The position numbers and the translations under genes are program-made. A stretch of 18,542 nt of DNA, taken from NCBI GenBank assembly GCA_027016055.1, contig JALWBF010000204.1:1-18542 (forward strand), in the 5' to 3' direction. Under the pieces are notes generated by a model. The model made no database searches and had not been told where the DNA came from. It worked only from the letters and a program-made list of their open reading frames with translations. This document shows positions 14,501 through 18,542 of the stretch, one piece after another (positions within the stretch are counted from its first letter, which is position 1; each line of letters starts with the position of its first letter). The DNA comes from Archaeoglobaceae archaeon (GTDB lineage Archaea; Halobacteriota; Archaeoglobi; Archaeoglobales; Archaeoglobaceae).

Positions 14501-15044
14501 AAGTAACGTTCGGAACGTTCCTCTTAACCTCTTCAACCGGCTTTTCTTTGAGATCGATTACCGTGTCTCTGTTCACGATCACAACACCCGTAGGCTTGGT
14601 GGATACGATTACAAAGGTTAGGACGTGACCGAAAACTTCGACTCTTATCTTTTGACCCCTCTTAACCGGACGACCCTCAAGGAGTCTTAGCAGATAAGTT
14701 TCTCCTCCCATGAATCTTATCGGCTCTGTTGGTGCGATAACGAGCTTTTCAGCCGGCTTGGCTTCAACCTTCCTGATCCTCACTTTGTCGTCTATCCCTA
14801 CTCCTGCGTTGCTCCTAAGGCTGCCATCTATCCTTATTACCCTCTTCCCTCTATCCTCGGGATAACCGGGCCAAACTATAGCTGGAACGGCGTTCTTGCC
14901 TATTATTTCAATTATGTCTCCGCTCTGCAGTCCGAGTTCCTCCATCACTTCCGGATCAACCCTCGCTATGCTTCTACCCACATCTTTATAGTAAGCTTCA
15001 GCAACCCTCAGCACAGCCTCCTTCTTCTCCTTTTTGTTGGTCAT
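11523..15044 (-). CDS. cdc48: Cdc48/VCP-like AAA ATPase precursor with intein in D2
   Basis: The precursor has 1173 residues; without the intein the mature protein has 785. The N-domain (about 1-175) has the double-psi barrel of Cdc48. D1 shows Walker A GPPGTGKT (224-231), Walker B FIDEID (281-286) and GATNRPD. D2 shows Walker A (497-504), pore loop KWVG, Walker B FFDEID (942-947) and AATNRPD. An intein (534-921) splits D2 right after the pore loop. The D2 lid region has about 50 extra charged residues (1035-1090). The C-terminus is MYA, a HbYX motif of the kind that docks on 20S proteasome alpha rings. The ATPase unfolds substrates for degradation or remodelling. The start at 15044 has GAGGTGA six bases upstream. 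It lies in a heat-shock operon between hsr1 and hsp20; its own TATA box may add basal expression. Confidence 0.95.
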   Translation of the reverse strand: MTNKKEKKEAVLRVAEAYYKDVGRSIARVDPEVMEELGLQSGDIIEIIGKNAVPAIVWPGYPEDRGKRVIRIDGSLRSNAGVGIDDKVRIRKVEAKPAEKLVIAPTEPIRFMGGETYLLRLLEGRPVKRGQKIRVEVFGHVLTFVIVSTKPTGVVIVNRDTVIDLKEKPVEEVKRNVPNVTYEDIGGLKRELRLVREMIELPLKHPELFQRLGIDPPKGVLLYGPPGTGKTLIAKAVANEVDAHFISISGPEIMSKYYGESEQRLREIFEEAKENAPSIIFIDEIDSIAPKREEVTGEVERRVVAQLLTLMDGLEARGDVIVIGATNRPDAIDPALRRPGRFDREIEIGVPDREGRKEILEIHTRNMPLADDVDLDQLADLTVGFVGADLAALCKEAAMHALRRVLPEIDLEAEEIPEEVLENLKVTMEDFLEALKNIEPSAMREVLVEVPKVTWNDVGGLEHAKQELREAVEWPLKYPELFRTLNIKPPKGILLYGPPGTGKTLLAKAVANEANANFISVKGPELLSKWVGESITGDEKVVAKVNGVVRLEEIEKLYEEWLNGSEIEVVSVVDGKVRWSKIERISKHLRRSPIVEILTNSGRSVKVTTDHSIFTVRDGRIVSVPTSELRKGDWIVLVNRIPCGDKDEIRNAKINENIALLLGLYVAEGDVNGNYLRIHTKSREIIETLERIVKEERLEGKYYEKDGSYWIKTEWLVDLCRLFGVGAKNKTIEPALSLRKDLLAKLLKGYFSGFNLRDHKRTASIEAVTVSEKLAHELLIALSMFGIFARLKKRINRAGNCEYRVIIGRAEQLKIFVEEIGFIQNDKNEKLRKFVESKKWTRGRKDIPSELVGKVYAHMEVEYYSDRVVLKALKKLSLDDVYFDRIKEIRYVDRDDLFVYDVVEVKEGHNFLSGCGILLHNSEKHVREMFRKARQVAPCIIFFDEIDALAPRRGMGADSHVTERVVSQLLTELDGLEELKDVVVIAATNRPDIIDPALLRPGRIERHIYIPPPDKEARKEIFRIHLRGKPLGYDADDVKKAIEELKKELKDEKKIKALENVKPEEFDIEKVPEEIRKELEEKLKDIFVTWLAERTENYTGADIEAVCREAGMLAIREAIKPGMSKEEVKEIAKKIRITKEHFRKALDKVKPSLTQDDLKRYEEIVESFHKMYA
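12282..13445 (-). other. Intein in the Cdc48 D2 domain (388 residues, LAGLIDADG-type insert)
   Basis: The Cdc48 sequence KWVGE-SEKHVREMF is interrupted. The inserted piece begins at Ser534 (SITGDEKVV, splicing block A) and ends at His920-Asn921 (GCGILLHN, block G), followed by Ser922 as the +1 nucleophile. Block B is VKVTTDHSIF with the T-x-x-H motif (Thr608, His611). Block F is FVYDVVEVKEGHNFLSG. The splicing residues are therefore complete, with serine at both ligation points. In between is a homing endonuclease of the LAGLIDADG type: the first motif LLLGLYVAEG has its acid (Glu668), but the second, LLKGYFSGFN (746-755), has Phe-Asn where Asp/Glu-Gly is expected. Splicing should be needed for D2 ATPase function. 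The host gene is conserved, so the intein is a mobile element by origin. Confidence 0.9.
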
Positions 15045-15082
15045 AATCTGTCACCTCACTACAATTATCATAATAACATGTG

Positions 15083-15092
15083 GTATATATAG
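15083..15092 (-). promoter_or_regulatory. Internal TATA box upstream of cdc48
   Basis: CTATATATAC on the minus strand, at the very end of hsr1, would start transcription near 15062. That gives a leader of about 17 bases that contains the GAGGTGA ribosome binding site. cdc48 and hsp20 could thus be expressed partly apart from hsr1. Confidence 0.45.
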
Positions 15093-15755
15093 CTACCTGA
15101 TCCTCCAGATAACTTCACTCCCAACAACGATCCTTTCAACCAAACCTTTTCTCTCCAAATTCTCAAGCGTTCTCTCAACTTCAATGTAAGGCAATCCAAG
15201 CTCGTCGGCGAGTTGCGGAACCTTATTTAATCCCTTAGCGAGTCCGAGCAAAATAAGCCTTTCAAAGCTGTCGTCGGAAACCTTTTCTATTTCATCGATT
15301 ATAATTTCAAATAGCTCGTTGATCTTGGAGTTAATCGCGCTCTGGAGTCTTGAAAATGTTTTCTGAAGCTCTTCAATTTTGTTGAGCATCTTGCTTACGT
15401 CCGAAAGACTTCTAACTCTGAAATCGAAGCTCTTAACGATCTCCAAGATTTTCTCAAATGCTACATCGAATTCCGCTCCGTTTTCTGTCGTTATATCCGC
15501 GTAAAATCTGTGCGGTGTTATCGAAATCTCAAGTCTAATGTTCTTGTCAATGTAGTAGTATCTTCTTCTTCCCTCCTCAAAGCTCTTGATAATTCCAGCC
15601 TTTTCGAGCTTCTCCAAGTGCTCGAGCACGGCTTTTGGAGCCATTTTTAGGGAGTATGATATCTCACTAACGTAGCACGGCTTCTTGGCTAACAGCGACA
15701 GTATTCTCCTCCTACTCTCGTTTCCCAGCACCTCCAAGATCGTATCTATGTTCAT
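15093..15755 (-). CDS. hsr1: ArsR-type heat-shock regulator Hsr1
   Basis: The product has 220 residues. Residues 1-75 form a winged helix-turn-helix (NIDTILEVLGNESRRRILSLL, then YVSEISYSLKMAPKAVLEHLEKLEKAGII and the wing EEGRRRYYYI). A middle region (about 110-150) looks like a coiled coil for dimerisation, and a second winged-helix-like segment is at the end (QLADELGLPYIEVERTLENLERKGLVERI). It is the first gene of an operon with cdc48 and hsp20. From memory, the A. fulgidus counterpart (AF1298, followed by cdc48 and hsp20) is the heat-shock regulator HSR1, which binds CTAAC-N5-GTTAG. Exactly that sequence stands in this gene's promoter, so it should repress its own operon. I chose ATG 15755, preceded by AAAGGTGATC, over the ATG at 15776, which lacks such a site. 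Confidence 0.92.
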   Translation of the reverse strand: MNIDTILEVLGNESRRRILSLLAKKPCYVSEISYSLKMAPKAVLEHLEKLEKAGIIKSFEEGRRRYYYIDKNIRLEISITPHRFYADITTENGAEFDVAFEKILEIVKSFDFRVRSLSDVSKMLNKIEELQKTFSRLQSAINSKINELFEIIIDEIEKVSDDSFERLILLGLAKGLNKVPQLADELGLPYIEVERTLENLERKGLVERIVVGSEVIWRIR

Positions 15756-15786
15756 ACGATCACCTTTGATTATCATTGTAAAGTTA

Positions 15787-15801
15787 CTAACATTTGGTTA
15801 G
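15787..15801. promoter_or_regulatory. Hsr1 operator CTAAC-N5-GTTAG
   Basis: CTAAC-ATTTG-GTTAG is a perfect inverted repeat with a five-base spacer and equals the palindrome reported for the A. fulgidus heat-shock regulator. It lies between the hsr1 TATA box and the start codon and covers the predicted transcription start (about 15789), a position where a bound repressor would block transcription. I found no second complete copy in the window. Confidence 0.88.
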
Positions 15802-15810
15802 CGGATGATT

Positions 15811-15818
15811 ATATAAAT
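15811..15818 (-). promoter_or_regulatory. TATA box of the hsr1-cdc48-hsp20 operon
   Basis: ATTTATAT on the minus strand is preceded by the BRE-like CGAAAT and followed about 25 bases later by the operator. It leaves a leader of about 34 bases with a ribosome binding site before the ATG at 15755. Confidence 0.65.
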
Positions 15819-15852
15819 ATTTCGATGGTGGTGGCAATATTATGGAATAAAT

Positions 15853-16290
15853 TTATTTTAAATATATGTCCTTTTTTTCTTCCACAATTTTCTTGACAAG
15901 CTTTTTAACAAAATCAACTGTTTCTAAAGAGTTCACATCATTCAGGGGAACCCACTTAGCATCGAGCGCATCGCTGTTCGGCTTTAAGTTCCCTCCAACG
16001 ACGTCGGCAAAAAAGTCGATGATTACGTAGTGAAATCTAATTTTTCCGTTCTCTTCAACGATCTCCTCACTAACGCAAGCAACATCTCCGACTTCAACCT
16101 TCAGTCCGACTTCTTCTTCAACCTCCCTCTTCAGAGCCTCGATCAGGCTTTCGCCGACCTTCACGATTCCTCCGGGGATCGACCACATATACTTGTTCGG
16201 TTCATTTCCCCTTTTGACGAGTAGGATCTTTCCGTCTCTGATTATCACAGCTCCAACGCCCACAACCGGTTGGGTAGGATACTCGCGCAT
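15853..16290 (-). CDS. Nudix hydrolase
   Basis: From the chosen start the product has 145 residues, the usual size of a single Nudix domain. The Nudix box is complete: GIVKVGESLIEALKREVEEE continues into VGL, giving G-x5-E-x7-REVxEExGL. Ahead of it stand VGAVIIRDGKILLVKRG and YMWSIPGG. These enzymes hydrolyse nucleoside diphosphates linked to another group, using Mg2+ bound by the box glutamates. VKRGNEPNKYMWSIPGG resembles ADP-ribose or 8-oxo-dGTP type members, but the substrate cannot be read from sequence. ATG 16290 is supported by a TATA box 25 bases upstream and by the domain boundary; the frame is open for 20 more codons up to 16350. It has no ribosome binding site, so it is probably leaderless. 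Confidence 0.88.
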   Translation of the reverse strand: MREYPTQPVVGVGAVIIRDGKILLVKRGNEPNKYMWSIPGGIVKVGESLIEALKREVEEEVGLKVEVGDVACVSEEIVEENGKIRFHYVIIDFFADVVGGNLKPNSDALDAKWVPLNDVNSLETVDFVKKLVKKIVEEKKDIYLK

Positions 16291-16310
16291 CCAAATCGAT
16301 GTTAATTTTA

Positions 16311-16319
16311 AAATATAAA
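16311..16319 (-). promoter_or_regulatory. TATA box of the Nudix gene
   Basis: TTTATATTT on the minus strand, centred 25 bases before the ATG at 16290, supports a leaderless start there. Confidence 0.6.
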
Positions 16320-16337
16320 ACGATTTTTCAGCAAACG

Positions 16338-16346
16338 TTAAATATT
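16338..16346 (+). promoter_or_regulatory. TATA box of the Sec61 beta-engB operon
   Basis: TTAAATATT on the plus strand is centred 24 bases before the ATG at 16366. It is preceded by GCAAACG. It is separate from the Nudix TATA box, so these divergent genes have two promoters within 75 bases. Confidence 0.55.
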
Positions 16347-16365
16347 CCAATGCCTATCTACTGTC

Positions 16366-16542
16366 ATGGCAAAGAAGAGAAGTGCCGAAGCTCCGCCGTT
16401 GATGTCGTCAGCCGGTATAATGAGATACTTTGAAGAGGAAAAATCTCTTATAAAGATTAGCCCGAAGAGTGTGGTGATTTTCGGACTTGTAACGGGTTTC
16501 TTAGTGATAATACTTAACGTCTACTACGGGCTATGGCCATAA
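16366..16542 (+). CDS. secG: Preprotein translocase subunit Sec61 beta (SecG homologue)
   Basis: This 58-residue protein has the conserved archaeal Sec61 beta layout: a basic start MAKKRSAEAPPLMSSAGIMRYFEEE, then LIKISPKSVVIFGL, and one C-terminal transmembrane helix (VVIFGLVTGFLVIILNVYYG). The PPLMSSAGIMRYFEEE core is highly typical. It is the tail-anchored third subunit of the SecYE-beta protein-conducting channel. The gene is too short to be found by length-based searches. Transcription is probably leaderless from the TATA box at 16338-16346. The next gene, engB, starts two bases after its stop codon, so both are almost certainly co-transcribed. Confidence 0.93.
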   Translation: MAKKRSAEAPPLMSSAGIMRYFEEEKSLIKISPKSVVIFGLVTGFLVIILNVYYGLWP

Positions 16543-16543
16543 C

Positions 16544-17146
16544 ATGCCGGAGATCGTGTTCGTTGGAAGATCGAACGTTGGCAAATCTACTCTGTTTTCC
16601 CAGCTTTTTGGTGTGAAGGTTAGAAAGGGAAAAAGGCCCGGAACAACCATCAAGCCTAATCAGATAAAATTTAAGGATCTGCTAATTACGGATCTGCCGG
16701 GCTTTGGATACATAGCCGGAGTTAGCAGGGATTTTAATGAGAGGGTTAAGGACTTCATAGTCCGCTACATCGAGGAAAATGCGGACAGAATAATGGTTGC
16801 AGTTCAAGTTATAGATGCAAAGTCTTTTTTGGATGTCGTTGAGAGGTGGGAAAGAAGGGGAATGATTCCAGTAGATGTTGAGATGTTCGAGTTTTTGAAC
16901 GAGTTTGGCTTCGATGTGCTGATTGCGGCTAATAAGATGGATAAGGTTGAAAATCCGGATGAAACTTTAAACGGAATAGTTGAAAAGTTGGGAATGCAAC
17001 CGCCTTGGTATCTCTGGAAACACGTTGTATATCCGATCTCAGCCAAGAAGGGAGACGTTGACAATCTGCGAGAAGGCTTAAAAAAGATCTTTGTAAAATA
17101 CAAGAGGCATGACCTAATCCCGGTTTTAAAGAAAAAGAGGGGTTGA
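16544..17146 (+). CDS. engB: EngB-type ribosome-biogenesis GTPase
   Basis: The 200-residue product is a TRAFAC-class GTPase of the EngB/YihA family. G1 is GRSNVGKS (8-15). The G2 region is RPGTT (31-35). G3 is DLPGFGY (50-56), with the FGY typical of EngB. G4 is NKMD (130-133) and G5 is SAKKG (166-170). In bacteria EngB is needed for late assembly of the large ribosomal subunit; a similar role in archaea is inferred from the family. The ATG stands one base after the Sec61 beta stop, leaving no room for its own promoter and only a poor ribosome binding site inside the upstream gene, so translational coupling is likely. The C-terminus is basic (PVLKKKRG), which would suit RNA contact. Confidence 0.92.
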   Translation: MPEIVFVGRSNVGKSTLFSQLFGVKVRKGKRPGTTIKPNQIKFKDLLITDLPGFGYIAGVSRDFNERVKDFIVRYIEENADRIMVAVQVIDAKSFLDVVERWERRGMIPVDVEMFEFLNEFGFDVLIAANKMDKVENPDETLNGIVEKLGMQPPWYLWKHVVYPISAKKGDVDNLREGLKKIFVKYKRHDLIPVLKKKRG

Positions 17147-17176
17147 AGTTTACGAGCTTAAGGGGTTTTGGACTGG

Positions 17177-17210
17177 GATATAAAAAACTTCGAACAAAAA
17201 TGTTAAGATA
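17177..17210 (+). promoter_or_regulatory. Two alternative TATA-like elements before the MoxR-type gene
   Basis: GATATAAAAA (17177-17186) is the stronger TATA box and would give a leader of about 25 bases. TTAAGATA (17203-17210), preceded by AACAAAAATG, would give a leaderless mRNA starting at the ATG at 17233. No ribosome binding site is visible, which favours the second. Confidence 0.35.
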
Positions 17211-17232
17211 TGTTGCATAGACCTATCATGGG

Positions 17233-18372
17233 ATGCTTACAGACAAGCTTGCGGAACTGAAGTTCGAGTTGGCTGAGACGTTCGTGCAAAGGGAAGCCGA
17301 GATAACGGCTGTATTATCTGGCTTGCTTTCTGGCGAGCCGGTAATATTGGTGGGAGAAGTGGGAACGGCTAAAACGGCTTTGATAGAAAGGTTGGCTAAG
17401 ATGATCGATGCAAGATACTTTTACTATCTCCTAACCCGTTTCACAGAGCCGGATGAGCTCTTGGGCACTTTGGACATCAACGCACTTAGGGAGGGCAAAT
17501 ACGTTAGAAGGACGGAAGGAAAGCTTCCTCAGGCGGAGATAGTTTTCTTGGATGAGATATTTAAAGCATCTTCGGCTATCAGGAACATACTGCTCGATAT
17601 AATCCTCAACAAGCGTATTTTCAGCGACGGTGTTTACATCCAGCTCCCGATGCTTGCTTTATACACAGCAAGCAACGAGATAAGCACGGACATAGAGGAC
17701 ATGGCTTTCTACGACAGGCTTACCATAAGATGCTTCGTAAAGAGCGTTTCGGAAGACTCATGGGAGGAGTTGATCGAAAAGGGAATTCTTCTCGACGGCG
17801 GCTTGGAAACTCCTATTTTGCTGAGCGTTGAAGACGTAAAAGAACTTCAGAGAATCGTAAACGAAAGGTTTAAGAATATAACGCGGAACACAACACTGAT
17901 CAGAAAATACATAGAAGCCTTAGCGGTTTTGAGGCAGAGGGGGGTTAGGATATCTGACAGAAGAAAGATCAAGGTTTTGAAGACAGCTTCAGCCATTTCC
18001 GTCGTTTACGGTGAGGAAAACGTAAGCTTGGATTCCTTGGCCGAAGCTTTGAAGTTTACGGCTGTGCACGATGAAGATGAGCTGAAGAAGGTTGATCAGG
18101 TAATTTTGGAGCTCGGATTGAGCAGTTTCTACCAGCACGTCCAGAAGATTCAGGTTATGACAGCCGAACTGCAGAATGCTTTGAATGCGAGCATAGCTGG
18201 AGGAATGGAAGAGCTTAAGATGCTTTCAGCTGTCTACAAGCGAGCATCGACGGTGATGGCGGAAATTCCTCAGAATCCAAGATTGATCCCTTATACGAGG
18301 CAACTGAGACAGGCGATAAGCAGGGCTAAGGATATTTTGGAGAAGAAGAAGGCTGAGCTATTTGGGGAATGA
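17233..18372 (+). CDS. MoxR/RavA-type AAA+ ATPase
   Basis: The product has 379 residues. The Walker A motif is GEVGTAKT (41-48), with alanine in place of the third glycine as in RavA-like proteins. TEPDELLG follows (71-78). Walker B is VFLDEI (104-109) with FKASSAIRNILLDI after it, and sensor 1 is TASNE (145-149). FYDRLTIR is the arginine-bearing segment usual for this group. A helical lid and a long helical C-terminal region (about 285-379) come last. MoxR/RavA ATPases are chaperone-like motors that, with a VWA-domain partner, insert metals or assemble large complexes. The next gene starts in the ATGA overlap and is probably that partner. The client complex cannot be named from this window. 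Confidence 0.88.
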   Translation: MLTDKLAELKFELAETFVQREAEITAVLSGLLSGEPVILVGEVGTAKTALIERLAKMIDARYFYYLLTRFTEPDELLGTLDINALREGKYVRRTEGKLPQAEIVFLDEIFKASSAIRNILLDIILNKRIFSDGVYIQLPMLALYTASNEISTDIEDMAFYDRLTIRCFVKSVSEDSWEELIEKGILLDGGLETPILLSVEDVKELQRIVNERFKNITRNTTLIRKYIEALAVLRQRGVRISDRRKIKVLKTASAISVVYGEENVSLDSLAEALKFTAVHDEDELKKVDQVILELGLSSFYQHVQKIQVMTAELQNALNASIAGGMEELKMLSAVYKRASTVMAEIPQNPRLIPYTRQLRQAISRAKDILEKKKAELFGE

Positions 18373-18542
18373 TGCTCCAGAACAATCTTATAAACATAAC
18401 TAATAGGGATTTCATATATTCGCTCGTAGCTCAAAGGATAGGCGGGTATCTGCCAAAAGATTTGAGATCGATTTATGATACATGCGAACACATACAGATA
18501 ATAGCGACCGACTGCTACTTTCTTCATTACTCGCTTTATCCG
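18369..18542 (+). CDS. Start of a gene coupled to the MoxR-type ATPase, probable VWA-domain partner (3' end outside window)
   Basis: The frame opens with ATGATG sharing ATGA with the stop of the ATPase gene and stays open for 58 codons to the last base of the window. The visible part starts MMLQNNLINITNRDFIYSL and continues with a helical, mixed-charge sequence including RIGGYLPKDL and TCEHIQIIATDC. It has no signal peptide. The N-terminal parts of ViaA/CoxE-like VWA proteins are helical and variable, and such a protein usually follows a RavA/MoxR gene, so a VWA partner is inferred from position. The VWA domain itself, with its MIDAS motif, would lie beyond the window. Confidence 0.6.
   Translation, partial: MMLQNNLINITNRDFIYSLVAQRIGGYLPKDLRSIYDTCEHIQIIATDCYFLHYSLYP

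Noticed and set aside
16030..16224. Plus-strand frame of 64 residues opposite the Nudix gene
   Set aside because: It is antisense to the conserved Nudix box and has no supporting signal.

Overview
The window is a gene-dense stretch of an archaeal chromosome of moderate G+C, most likely from the Archaeoglobales (Archaeoglobus, Ferroglobus or Geoglobus; I cannot fix the genus). The reasons are archaeal-only families (Sec61 beta, Cdc48 with a HbYX tail, CofC of F420 synthesis, a PGF-CTERM surface protein), TATA boxes about 25 bases before start codons with no ribosome binding site (leaderless genes), a tRNA-Arg gene without an encoded CCA, and above all the operon hsr1-cdc48-hsp20 with the exact CTAAC-N5-GTTAG operator known from the heat-shock regulator of Archaeoglobus fulgidus. 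No intergenic stretch exceeds 300 bases, and I saw no IS element, CRISPR array or origin.

Layout. 1-315: end of cofC. 312-1588: three minus-strand genes (a 61-aa helical protein, a Mut7-C/PIN-like RNase with zinc ribbon, an HD-domain phosphohydrolase). 1613-3094: a secreted eight-bladed beta-propeller plus PKD protein with a C-terminal PGF-CTERM anchor, then tRNA-Arg(TCG). 3290-7598: a seven-gene plus-strand operon: a shortened and altered biotin-dependent-type carboxyltransferase, two tiny proteins of 44 and 42 aa that look like the MmdD/E tail and the N-terminal part of a biotin carrier, and the four subunits (gamma, delta, alpha, beta) of a 2-oxoacid:ferredoxin oxidoreductase. 7696-9123: an Agl23/TIGR03663-type membrane protein, convergent with a DUF483 protein. 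10067-10968: adenylate kinase and a small zinc-ribbon membrane protein. 10969-15755 (minus): hsp20, cdc48 with a 388-residue intein in its D2 ATPase domain, and hsr1. 15853-16290: a Nudix hydrolase. 16366-17146: Sec61 beta and EngB. 17233-end: a MoxR/RavA-type AAA ATPase and the start of its partner gene.

How the genes work together. The heat-shock block combines a repressor, an unfoldase that can dock on the proteasome and a small holdase chaperone under one operator. The 2-oxoacid oxidoreductase block makes acyl-CoA, CO2 and reduced ferredoxin, and is translationally coupled to a carboxyltransferase-like set that lacks its biotinyl domain and has changed active-site loops. That set is the best candidate here for an undescribed function. 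A second striking point is promoter architecture: the DUF483 gene and adk appear to be fired in both directions from one near-palindromic TATA element that lies exactly midway between their two start codons.
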